Positions 1 through 8,736 of a DNA stretch of 64,000 nt are shown in pieces. Position numbers and translations under genes: made by a program. Every line of letters starts with the position of its first letter. Positions within the stretch are counted from its first letter, which is position 1. The notes below the pieces were generated by a model, which was given only the letters and a program-made list of their open reading frames with translations, made no database searches and had not been told where the DNA came from. The DNA is from Limonium bicolor (lineage: Eukaryota; Streptophyta; Magnoliopsida; Caryophyllales; Plumbaginaceae). Where the stretch lies: positions 95,391,298-95,455,297 of the forward strand of contig CM041783.1 in the NCBI GenBank assembly GCA_023374045.1. The letters are read 5' to 3'.

Positions 1-16
1 AACAATAAACCCCAGA
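1..16 (+). other. Fragment of gypsy element A internal region, left of the element 1 insertion
   Basis: These bases are the left flank of element 1 and end in CCAGA, which is repeated directly after element 1 at 14669. They therefore belong to the same older element (A) that resumes there. Too short for any coding call. Confidence 0.7.
12..16. repeat. Target site duplication CCAGA, left copy
   Basis: CCAGA directly precedes the TG that starts the 5' LTR of element 1. The same five bases follow the final CA of its 3' LTR at 14669-14673. A 5-bp duplication is normal for Ty3/gypsy integration and fixes both element ends to the base. Confidence 0.95.
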
Positions 17-563
17 TGAAATACCCCAAACGTAGATATGGTGTTTAAATGATAAACTAAGATATAAGGAGGCTAAATAATGCCTTAGAAACATTAAGAA
101 ACATTTCGAATCAAAGAAAATATAAGGAAACACCAAAAGAGCAGTTTAAGCAAAAACGTGCTCTAAGCTTGGAGAGACTTGGGAGAGTACCCAAATATTG
201 TCCTAAGACCTTAGTAATATCCTAATGGTCATTTTAAATCAATTACCAAAGAAAACCAAGCTTGAAAACAAGTTAAAACACAAAATGTGCTTTAAGGAGT
301 CTTAAAGCACATTTTTGAAAAATTGTCTTGTAAATGAGTTTTGAATGGCTAAATGTCCATAATTACTCTTTAATTAACATGTGTACTATATAGTATCACA
401 TTTGGAGGTCTATATCAATGGGAAATAAAAAATTTCACAACAATGTGCCTTGTTTTGTGAATAGTAATTTAATTAAGCTAGTTTATAACATAAGTCAATA
501 TAAGTGAGATATTTGGTCAACAAAGACTTAAGTACCCTTGTTACTTAATGGGGGCAGGTTTTT

Positions 564-570
564 TATAAGG
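564..570 (+). promoter_or_regulatory. Candidate TATA box of element 1 5' LTR
   Basis: TATAAGG lies about 550 bp into the LTR. A pyrimidine-rich leader of repeated CTC/TCT triplets follows about 90 bp further on, a common arrangement around the start of R in plant gypsy LTRs. The same motif is kept at 11082-11088 in the 3' LTR. A second candidate (TTTATAAGATAAATA) lies near 635. The start site itself is inferred. Confidence 0.4.
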
Positions 571-2337
571 TGAGTCACCACCTTTATTAGTCTTTAAGCA
601 AATAAATAACTATAAAGCAAAAGTACTATTTACTTTATAAGATAAATATCTCATTTTACTCACCTCTCTCCTCACCTCTTCATTCTTTCTTGTTCCCATG
701 GTTGAGCTGCTCCTCTCTTCTTCTCCATTAACGTGAAGAGCACCCTCATGCTAGCTCCACCTTCTCTTGCACACTACTCACTCATTTTAGCTCCAAAACT
801 AAAACAAATTACATATTCCTCTTAGTTAGCTCAAGCTCTCTCTTTCTATCTATTCAAAACTTCAAGAGCTTTGATTTGGTGCCAAGCCAAACCACCATTA
901 GAGGAGAAAATTCAAGTTTGGAGACTCCATTGGCTTCTCCATTCTCTTAAGGTAAAGAAAGTGTAAGAAAATCTAGGTTTCCATCACTTTTCTTCTTGAC
1001 CGAAAATGTATGCTCATGAGGCTTCATTTTAATGCCTTGTTCTAGCTTTTTTTCTACTCTTCAAAGGATTGAGGAGGCCCTTCTTGCTTCATATCCAAGC
1101 TTGTCTTGAGAAACCAAGGTAAAACAATCACCTTAATACCTTAAAGCACATTTTTAACCTAGGGTTTGTTCCTTAGGGTTAATGTATTATCTAGTACTCA
1201 TTGGAGTCATTGGATATTGGTTAGAACATTGGCAAGGAGATATATATTGGTGACCGAGATTGAGCAAGGAAAAACCTAAGGAAGAAAGTTTTTAAAGCTT
1301 GTAAAGAACAATGTAAATTACTTACCTTAAGGTGTTTTATTGTTTAAGGGAATGGGATTTAGATATGTGGTGAGTTTAGTGTAGAGTTTACATTAGAAAA
1401 GGGTTATATATGACCTAGGAGAAACAATGATCATGATTGTGAACTTGTGACTAAGGAGCAAATGAGGAAAAAGAGATAGTTTAAGAATATCAAGGCGAAG
1501 TACAAGAAGCATTTTATTTCAATGGGAGCCTTGTTGTGTGTATTTGCAGGTTAAAGGCAAATATATGTGGAAATTCAGTGGTTAAGATTATTGTCATTTA
1601 AGGGCCTAAGTGCCAAGCATTTAAGTTTATCACTATATGATGATGTGGTGTAGTTTTGGTGTAAATTGTGTGTTTAGGTGTTGTGATGATAATTTGAGTG
1701 ATATTGGTTGTTTGATGGAGAAAAACCAAGTGTTAGGCTGTACCATATACTAGAGAACCCATGGCAAAATTTAAAGGAGAACTTAAGTGTTTAAGATGTT
1801 CTAAGGAGATTTAATGACTAAGGAAGTACTACGAAGTTTTAGAGGTTGTCTTGATGAAAAAGGTGTGAGATAAAGTGTTTTAATGAGCTATAATGACTTA
1901 GGCATCACTATGAAGGATTTAGGAATCAAGAGAATGTATTTGAGTATCTAGGACTTAGGCAAATGTTGGTAAACAACTAGGAAGGAAATAATGTGTTGAT
2001 GGATGGAAGCATAAGCTTGTGAAGGAACTTTAAGTAAATGCATAAAAGAGTGTTAGATGGTGAAAGATGCTTGGGAGATGATGTTATAGTGGTGGGGAAA
2101 CATTTGGCATAGTGGTTACATTAGGTATGAACCACCACCTAGAAACCTAGTGGAAAATGTTACAAGTGTTGGCATGGTTACAAGGAAAAATGCATAATGA
2201 TTAAAGTGGATGTTGGTGAGTGATTTAAAGTGTTTAGTGGTTGGCTTAAGGTGTATTTGAGGTGCCCAAATGAGGTTATAACATATTAGAATATATGAGG
2301 AGAAGTTTGGGGTTAAAAGAGAATTTAGAAACAAGGT

Positions 2338-2745
2338 TCTGGAGCCGACCGACCTTAGGGACCGGACCTGCAAGGTCGGTTGAGCTCAGTTTACACTGCC
2401 GGAGAAAGTTTCTGGAATCGACCGAACATAGGAACGGACTTACAAGTTCGGTCGGGCTTGTATTTTGTGAAGGAATTAAGTCTCTGGAATGGACCGACCT
2501 TGGGACCGGACTTGCAAGGTCGGTCATGCCTAGAATTTTATACGGTAATAAGTCTCTGGAATCGATCGAACATAGGACCGGACTTGACAAGTTCGGTCGA
2601 GCTCAAATTTCCCTCGGGGAAAATTCTCGGGAATGGACCGACCTTGGGGACCGGACTTGCAAGGTCGGTCGGGATAGAATTTTCTAACGGTAATGTATTC
2701 TGGAATGGACCAACCTTGCGTAAGGTCGGTCGGAAGTTCGGTCGT
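2338..2745 (+). repeat. Array of about six 70-75 bp hairpin repeats in the 5' LTR
   Basis: Each unit begins with a variant of TCTGGAATsGACCGA and holds an inverted repeat. Odd units pair GACCGACCTT with AAGGTCGGTC. Even units pair GACCGAAC with GTTCGGTC. The unit type alternates, giving a higher-order period near 150 bp. The last unit is shorter and fuses both arm types. The partner array in the 3' LTR is at 12826-13208. Confidence 0.85.
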
Positions 2746-3885
2746 GCCTAAAAATAAAAAAAAAAGAAATTTTGAATTCTAAGGATGGTAATTGGTAATA
2801 AGGTATGCCATTGGTAGGGTAGTAATGATTAGGACCCTAAGAACCTACGGGATTAAGTTAAGTTAAGTAAAAACCTTAATGTTTAAAAAGATTAAGTTTA
2901 AAAGGGTAAGTGGTAAGGACTTAAGAGGATATTCATCGGGAATCTTTAGGGATTAAGTGAGTTAAGTGAGGTGCAAATAACTAATGGCCTAAAAATGAAT
3001 CAATGTTTTAGGTTTGTGAATTGGGACCCCGGAGAAGGTTAAACAAACGACGATCGACGGTGAACGGTACAATCTTTCTTGTGACCTGGTTGCTAACGAG
3101 GTGTCCCTCGGCTTGTGTGCTATCTGTTTAATTGCTATGACTAAAACAAGATAAAACATGCAACCGGTTATATTTGTTCTCGTTGTGTATGTGTTATCTT
3201 TGCACTAACCCGCGAGACTTGAGATTGTTACTAACCAAGTTTAGTACTTACTGAGTTAAGAATAAGAGTTAAGTTTTGGTGGTTGTTGGTTAATGCCCGT
3301 TAAGGCTTAGCTAGCACATGGTGATTAAGATTTCTACTAACTGGAACTTGAGTGAGGAAACCCGGGACCGAACTCCTGTCATGCATGCTAAGGAAAGGGG
3401 GACGGTATCTGAATCAGATCCGCCCTCCGCTTAAGGACTTGTCTTCGGACTTGTACCCTAGGGCTGGTTGCCAGCTCAGCTACGCTGGACTCCCGTCCAG
3501 AGTAGGTGGCATTAAGATGGTGCGGTGGGATCACCTAAATCCCAGGTTCGAATTAAGCTACAACCATTCCCTTCCAGGAACGGTTTGTATACTGAGATTA
3601 AGTTGAGATTAAGATTAAGGTAAGGTAAGGAACAAAGATTAAGGAAATCAGGACTGAGGAGGGGGTTACTAACCCACTTGATAAGGGGACGCTTGAGTCG
3701 TTCATTGTTTGTGAACTATGCATGTTCATCTATGGATTATTGTTATTGCACTTCATATCATGCTTGTGTATGTAATCAATTTCCATGCTATCGACAATTA
3801 GTCGTCGTAGCCCCGTTAGCTTGGGGGCCATGAGAGGGTGTACCAGCATTCGTACTGACCCCTTTGGGGGCTGTTTTTACACTTG

Positions 3886-3890
3886 CAGGT
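3886..3890 (+). promoter_or_regulatory. Conserved CAG/GTA splice-like site near the 3' end of the LTR
   Basis: A T-rich run leads to TTGCAG/GTAAGAG, which reads as a good acceptor or a good donor. The same CAG/GTA occurs at the equivalent place, about 240-365 bp before the LTR end, in LTRs A (36926), D (39078), E (46772, minus) and F (47462, minus), although the surrounding sequence has diverged. That favours a function such as splicing of the long leader, which is inference. Confidence 0.4.
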
Positions 3891-4236
3891 AAGAGACCCA
3901 TGAGGACGCACTACGAGAGTAGGAGCGGTTAGACTAAGGATGGGCTGTTTATTTTGAGTACGGGTTGCGCTTGTGCACCCGTCTGTTTCTATTTAAACTG
4001 ATGTAAGGTTGTGATTATGACTTAGCTATTTGTACTCGGTTGGTTGTGGTATTTTGGATGGTGATGTTTTGGGTTGGTCATTTATTTTGGATAAGTGTTG
4101 TAATTGATAAGGCCGGTATATTCTAATGATCAGACTGTGGCAAGGTCCAGGCATTTATTATTTCCGCTGACGAATTCGATTAAGTGTTCAGTTTTGCGTT
4201 AACCACGATTGGCTTTGGATGGGGTGTTACAAAAAG

Positions 4237-4248
4237 TGGTATCAGAGC
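4237..4248 (+). promoter_or_regulatory. Primer binding site, initiator-Met tRNA
   Basis: TGGTATCAGAGC, five bases after the 5' LTR, matches the complement of the 3' end of plant initiator-Met tRNA and primes minus-strand DNA synthesis. The downstream sequence folds back: ATCAGAGCGTA and TACGCTCTGAT form an 11-bp perfect stem with a 2-base centre (4241-4264), so most of the site is inside a potential hairpin. Confidence 0.93.
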
Positions 4249-5105
4249 GTAGTTACGCTCTGATCAAGAATACCGGACATAAGTAACCACCGAGTTAGGA
4301 TATAAGTTAAGGAATAAGTGATGGGTTAAGGGTGTGAGCTGTTAGTGTGAGTAGAGTCAGATGACCACTAATAAGTGTGGATCGTCTTTACCGTCTACGG
4401 ACGTTATAAATTCGTTAACCGAAACAGTGGTGGATACGAATCTAATGTGAGTTATGCTTGTTCAGATGGCAGGACGTCCTAGAGGAAGCCGAGGTCGCGG
4501 CCAAGGTGATGATGCTTCAGGAATACCTGAGGGGCAGACGATCGCAGAGATCGTGGCTGCCGCATTAGGGCATATGGGCTATCAGCCTGGTGTGGGTGCA
4601 CCACCTCCACCGCCACAACCTAGGGAACCAAATTGGGTGAAGAGTCTTGTAGACCTTCGACCCGCACACTTAAGGGGAGACCGATCCCGCCAAGTTTGAG
4701 GCGTACATCTCCGAGCTGGAGACCGCCTTCGAGACCCTTGATGTCCCTGCTGGGATCAAGGTGCGTCTGGCTGCTTTCTACCTGAAGGGGGCGGCAGGCG
4801 ATTGGTGGAAGCTGGTGAGGGCCGAGCATGTGGCCAATCCAGAGTTCAGCTGGGAGCAGTACACCGCCTTGCTACGAGCAAAGTACTACCCCGCCCATGT
4901 CCAGACGAAGAAGCACTTGCAGTTGGATGCGCTTAAGCAGACAGACAAGATGACGGTGGACGAGTATTACTCAGAGTTCACCGCCTTGCCCCGTTTTCTG
5001 CCAGGTCTTGGGTGTTCAGACCAGATCCTGGTAGACCGCTTCAATGGCGGGCTTAGCCATCGACTCCGCTACGGCATAGGGCCGACGAGTTACACTACCT
5101 TGCAG

Positions 5106-5191
5106 GTAATAAGAATGATTGAGATTTGAGTAAGTAAATGAGTAAGACTTAGGTTATGAGAAATAAGAGTGACTAATACTGTGGAAAGCAG
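5106..5191 (+). other. Candidate gag intron 1 (86 bp)
   Basis: TTGCAG/GTAATAAG ... GGAAAGCAG/GAGTGC. It begins GT and ends AG, is AT-rich and full of stops. Removing it joins codon CAG directly to GAG in the coding frame (phase 0). Confidence 0.6.
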
Positions 5192-5429
5192 GAGTGCTAT
5201 CATGCCGCTGCTAAGGTTGAGATAACCGTCCAGCTGAGGGACGAGGAGAATGCTGGTAAGAGCTCGGAGAGTCAAGGGCAAGGAGGGTACAAGAAACAGA
5301 AGTACCAGCCTCAGGCCCAGAAAAACCAGAACCCAAAGGGGAAGGAGGAAAAGGAGAAGGCTCCGGAAGAGCCATTGAAGTTGACGTATGCTTACGCAGC
5401 TACACCCCTGTGCTCTAGGGCGCCAAAGG

Positions 5430-5508
5430 GTAAGGGATTGGTATTGATTGAGTTAAGAAACAATTAGTAACCGTTTGAGATATGAGAATTGACATTGTGA
5501 ATGATCAG
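5430..5508 (+). other. Candidate gag intron 2 (79 bp)
   Basis: CAAAGG/GTAAGG is a strong donor and GATCAG/GATCTG the acceptor. The phase-1 junction makes a GGA glycine codon and restores the zinc-knuckle frame, which is otherwise offset from exon 2. Confidence 0.62.
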
Positions 5509-5982
5509 GATCTGAGACTGAGAAGGGAGCCGGTGGTGGCTACCAACGACGCTACATCTGTAGGTGGTGTCACAAGGACCACCCCGGGCTCGATTGCAAG
5601 GGGAACAAGGTGGAGTGCAACTTTTGTGGGGTGTACGGACACCGAGCATATGAGTGTTACCGAAACCCTGCTAGCAGAGCCCATAGGCCCGACACCAGGG
5701 GCAAGGGCAAGACCGATCAGGGAGCTGGATCTGACAGTCAGAGGAAGGTGCAGCAAGCTGCAGACAAGAACCCAAGGGTGACCCAGAAGTCGGGACCCAC
5801 ACTACACATGGTGGACCGGGACGATGAGCCTGAACCCTCATCGAGGCCAGGTACCGCTATAACCATTTAGTAATAAAACTACCAGCTTACCGCATTATCA
5901 TGCATGTTTGGTGAATAAATGAGTTAAGTAAGAATAAGATGAGATTAGAACTTAAGTAAGATATAACCTACTACCACTTTAG

Positions 5983-6692
5983 GAAGCTTCAACATCTGCT
6001 ATCCAATACCATCTACACCTAACCCGGAGCACACCGACATCGAACCCATAGACTTTCCAACCAAACAATGTCAGGTTATCCGCCCAGGTATGATTTTATT
6101 AAGGGGATACCTGACACCCGAAGCACAAATAGCCATCATCAGAAGATGCAATCAACTAGGAATGGGACCAGGGGGAGCAAGGATGAAATTAAAAATGAGC
6201 TTGGGCAAGGATTGGAATCCGTATGCCAAGAATTACCATACCACGAGGATGCAAGATGGAGTCTCACCACCGGGAATACCCGAAGAGTTCCATCCATTTA
6301 TTACACAAGTTGTGGAAATCGCTTAGCAGTTGGAAGTTGAACCGATTCCAGACATTCAAGCAGACATTTGCATTGTGAACTTCTACGAGAAGGATGGGCG
6401 ACTTGGACTACACCAGGATAAGGACGAGACAACGGAGTCTCTCGAAAGAGGGATACCCGTAGTGTCTTGGTCCAATGGGGATGATGCAGAGTTTTTATAC
6501 GGCAAGCAGAAGCGTGCGGACCGCGCGAATAAGTTGGTACTTAAGTCAGGAGATGTATTAATTATGGGAGGAGAATCAAGGATGTTATACCATGGGATTA
6601 AGAGGATCAAGTTGAATACAACACCGTCAGCAGTAATTAATGCGACGCATATGAGACCTGGGAGATTAAACCTAACCTTTAGACAATATTAG
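5983..6692 (+). CDS. AlkB-like 2-oxoglutarate/Fe(II) dioxygenase domain carried by the retrotransposon
   Basis: One frame of about 236 codons, interrupted only by TAG at 6324-6326. The C-terminal half holds the full AlkB catalytic set: HxD in LGLHQDKDE (His codon 6411, Asp codon 6417), the distal iron-binding His in YHG (6591), and the 2-oxoglutarate-binding arginines in RLNLTFR (6663 and 6681). NFYEKDGRLGLHQDKDE and the RLNLTFRQ ending most resemble, from memory, plant ALKBH1-type proteins. AlkB enzymes oxidatively remove methyl groups from RNA or DNA bases. The N-terminal half (PGMILLRGYL onward) also looks ALKBH1-like but lacks about ten residues after GPGG. It lies between gag and protease with in-phase splice sites, so a Gag-AlkB fusion is likely. 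Host-gene capture is inferred. Activity would require a mutation-free copy or readthrough of the TAG. Confidence 0.9.
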
Positions 6693-6764
6693 CCATGTAA
6701 TGTTAGAATGAGATGAGGAATGAGATGTAAGATTAAAGCTCATGTTGTAAACAGGATGGTTATG

Positions 6765-6770
6765 AATAAA
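6765..6770 (+). terminator. Candidate poly(A) signal after the AlkB exon
   Basis: AATAAA lies 73 bp after the AlkB stop codon and before the distal acceptor. It is where a poly(A) signal would sit if the AlkB exon were an alternative terminal exon. The region is AT-rich, so chance occurrence is possible. Confidence 0.35.
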
Positions 6771-6847
6771 ATAACAGTGTTATTCATATAAATTGTTACG
6801 ACTCTTGTTATACCATCAATACTCATGAAGCTTGTGAACACAATTAG

Positions 6848-8736
6848 GTTATGGACTCGGTACGAAAGGTGCACTAAGCATACTTACAGAGGCACAGGCC
6901 GACGTCAACGGTACTATCCTTACCGGCACCTTTCCGATCAATGAGATTGAGGCATCAGTTCTCTTCGACTCAGGGGCCTCGCATACCTTTGTCTCGGCAT
7001 CATTCGCGGGCAGGTTGGGGCTAGACACTGATGAGCTACCCGACTTAACGGTTACGCTCCCGTCTAAGAAGAAGGTTCGTTGCACTCGTTACTACCGAGG
7101 AACCACTGTCAGAATTAAGGGAGAAGACTTTCCAGTCAGTTTTATTGAGTTCAGTGAGCTAGGATTTGATGTTATCTTCGGGATGAACTGGTTGGAGCGG
7201 CACAAGGGACGTATCCTCTGCGCCGAGCATAGATTGCTGCTCAGGAGTCCGTCTGGGGTAACAATATCATACCGCCAGAGGCCCAGAGAGCCTTCGACTA
7301 AGATCATCACCGCCATGGCAATGTATAAGGAATTGAAGAGAAAGGAAGAAGTGTACCTCTACTATGTACAGGACATAGAGAGAGACCCTGAGTTCGATCC
7401 CGACTTACCGGTAGTGTCGGAGTTCCCCGACTTATTTCCACGGGAACTGCCCGGCATGCCACCCACTCGGGAGGTAGAGTTCACCATCGAGCTGCTACCT
7501 GGTACCGGACCGATAGCCAAGGCACCATACCCAATGGCTCCGGCAGAAATGACTGAGTTAAAGGAACAATTGAAAGATTTGTTGGATAAGGGATTTATAA
7601 GACCAAGTGTGTCACCATGGGGAGCGCCAGTCCTCTTCGTGAAGAAGAAGGATGGTAGTCTCCGCCTCTGCATCGACTACAGAGAGCTGAATGCAGTAAC
7701 AGTGAAGAATAAGTACCCACTACCCCGCATTGACGATCTGTTCGATCAGTTGAAGGGAGCATCTGTGTTCTCCAAGATTGATCTCAGATCGGGGTATCAT
7801 CAGATAGCCATTAAGGAGGGGGACATTGAAAAGACGGCATTCCGGACACGATACGGCCACTATGAGTTTACAGTGATGCCGTTCGGTTTGTTGAACGCAC
7901 CGGCGAAGTTTATGGATCTGATGAACCGCTTGTTTCGGGAGCAGCTGGACAAGTCGGTTGTGGTGTTTATTGATGACATTTTGATATACTCGAAATCTAA
8001 GGTTGAACATGAGGAACATCTGAGGAGAGTATTGGAAATATTGAGGGAGAACCAGCTATATGCTAAGTTCTCCAAATGTGAGTTTTGGCTTGACTAGGTC
8101 TCTTTCCTAGGTCATGTCATCTCAGATGCTGGGATCTCAGTGGATCCAGCGAAGATTGATGCCGTACGTACTTGGCCAAGGCCGAAGACTGTTACCGACA
8201 TCCGGAGCTTTCTTGGTCTGGCAGGTTACTACAGGAGATTTGTTAGGGATTTCAACAAGGTCGTGAAACCGATGACCAGTTTGATGAAGAAGGATGCACC
8301 GTTCTTATGGACGGTTGACTGTGAGAGATCATTTCAGAGCTTGAAGGACTCACTGACCACTGCACCGGTTCTGACCATTCCAGAAGGTACAGAGGGCTTT
8401 GAGGTTTATTGTGATGCATCCGGCAGAGGGCTGGGTTGCGTGCTTATGCAACATGGCAAGGTGGTGGCATATGCCTCACGCCAGTTGAAGAAACATGAGG
8501 AGAACTACCCCACACATGATTTGGAGCTGGGAGCTATAGTCTTCGCTTTGAAGATATGGCGCCACTACTTATACGGGGTTAGTGTGACGATCTACACCGA
8601 TCATAAGAGTTTGAGATACATATTCACTCAGAAGGAGTTAAATCTTCGACAGAGGAGATGGTTAGAGTTTCTGAAAGACTATGACATCGACCTCCAATAC
8701 AAAGAGGGGAAGGCCAATGTTGTAGCAGACCCCTGA
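6848..8736 (+). pseudogene. pol: Element 1 pol, first part: protease, reverse transcriptase, RNase H
   Basis: Aspartic protease is marked by [12 protein letters not shown] (about 6964-6999). After a linker comes RT, with [17 protein letters not shown] and the catalytic FIDDILIYS (aspartates at about 7972-7977). RNase H begins near 8380 ([10 protein letters not shown]) and runs to the RWLEFL and VVAD region. The frame is open from 6838, so the start fits the splice acceptor at 6847 rather than an ATG. TAG at 8095 replaces a codon in the RT-RNase H linker where Glu is usual, with the same frame continuing on both sides. Near 8725 a one-base loss moves the frame so that TGA at 8734 ends it. The gene is otherwise well preserved, so the damage is recent. 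Confidence 0.93.

Larger units (their letters stand above)
17..4231 (+). repeat. Element 1 5' LTR (4215 bp)
   Basis: Direct repeat of 10536-14668. It starts TGAAATACCCC and ends GGGGTGTTACA just before the primer site. It holds no conserved protein. From left to right it contains a promoter-like zone (about 540-660), a pyrimidine-rich leader (about 655-760), AT-rich sequence, an array of hairpin repeats (2338-2745), and a 3' third with blocks shared by the other Tekay LTRs in this window, including a CAG/GTA splice-like site at 3886-3890. Short open frames at 2276-2751 and 3352-3606 lie in the repeat array or in unique LTR sequence and resemble no family I know. Confidence 0.96.
4454..5850 (+). 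pseudogene. gag: Element 1 gag (capsid plus two CCHC zinc knuckles), three exons, one frameshift
   Basis: Encodes the structural Gag protein. ATG is possible at 4454 or 4466; the second gives the basic N terminus MAGRPRGSRGRG. Exon 1 (to 5105) contains the retrotransposon-gag capsid core (AAFYLKGAAGDWW, then FLPGLG). A small indel near 4670 breaks the frame. Exon 2 is 5192-5429 (lysine/glutamine-rich linker) and exon 3 is 5509-5850, with CRWCHKDHPGLDC followed by the CCHC knuckle CNFCGVYGHRAYEC. The two gaps are GT...AG segments with matching phases (0 and 1), full of stops and AT-rich, so they read as introns rather than random breaks. Exon 3 ends at a GT donor that can join either the AlkB exon or the protease exon in frame. 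Confidence 0.82.
5851..6847 (+). other. Candidate intron 3 containing the AlkB exon (997 bp)
   Basis: The donor is GGCCAG/GTACCG after the gag knuckles. The distal acceptor AATTAG/GTTATG joins the codon G+GT (Gly) straight into the protease frame, giving Gag-Pol without the AlkB domain. The proximal acceptor CTTTAG/GAAGCT at 5982/5983 joins G+GA (Gly) into the AlkB frame. Both joins are phase 1. The parts outside the AlkB exon (5851-5982 and 6693-6847) are AT-rich and non-coding. Splicing itself is inferred. Confidence 0.6.

Noticed and set aside
2276..2751. Open frames of 104-130 codons on both strands in the element 1 LTR
   Set aside because: They lie across the hairpin repeat array; the 3' LTR counterparts differ in length and frame. 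The repeated residues reflect DNA repeats, not a protein.
4237..4264. Possible tRNA-derived gene or tRNA fragment
   Set aside because: Only the 12-base primer complement matches initiator-Met tRNA. Its place right after an LTR shows it is a primer binding site.
5505..5781. Frames overlapping gag exon 3 on both strands
   Set aside because: Only the frame that contains the CCHC knuckles matches a family; the others are shadows.
8095..8097. TAG in pol as programmed readthrough between RT and RNase H
   Set aside because: Chromoviruses encode pol in one frame here. The following bases do not fit a known leaky context, and another stop and two frameshifts show ordinary decay.
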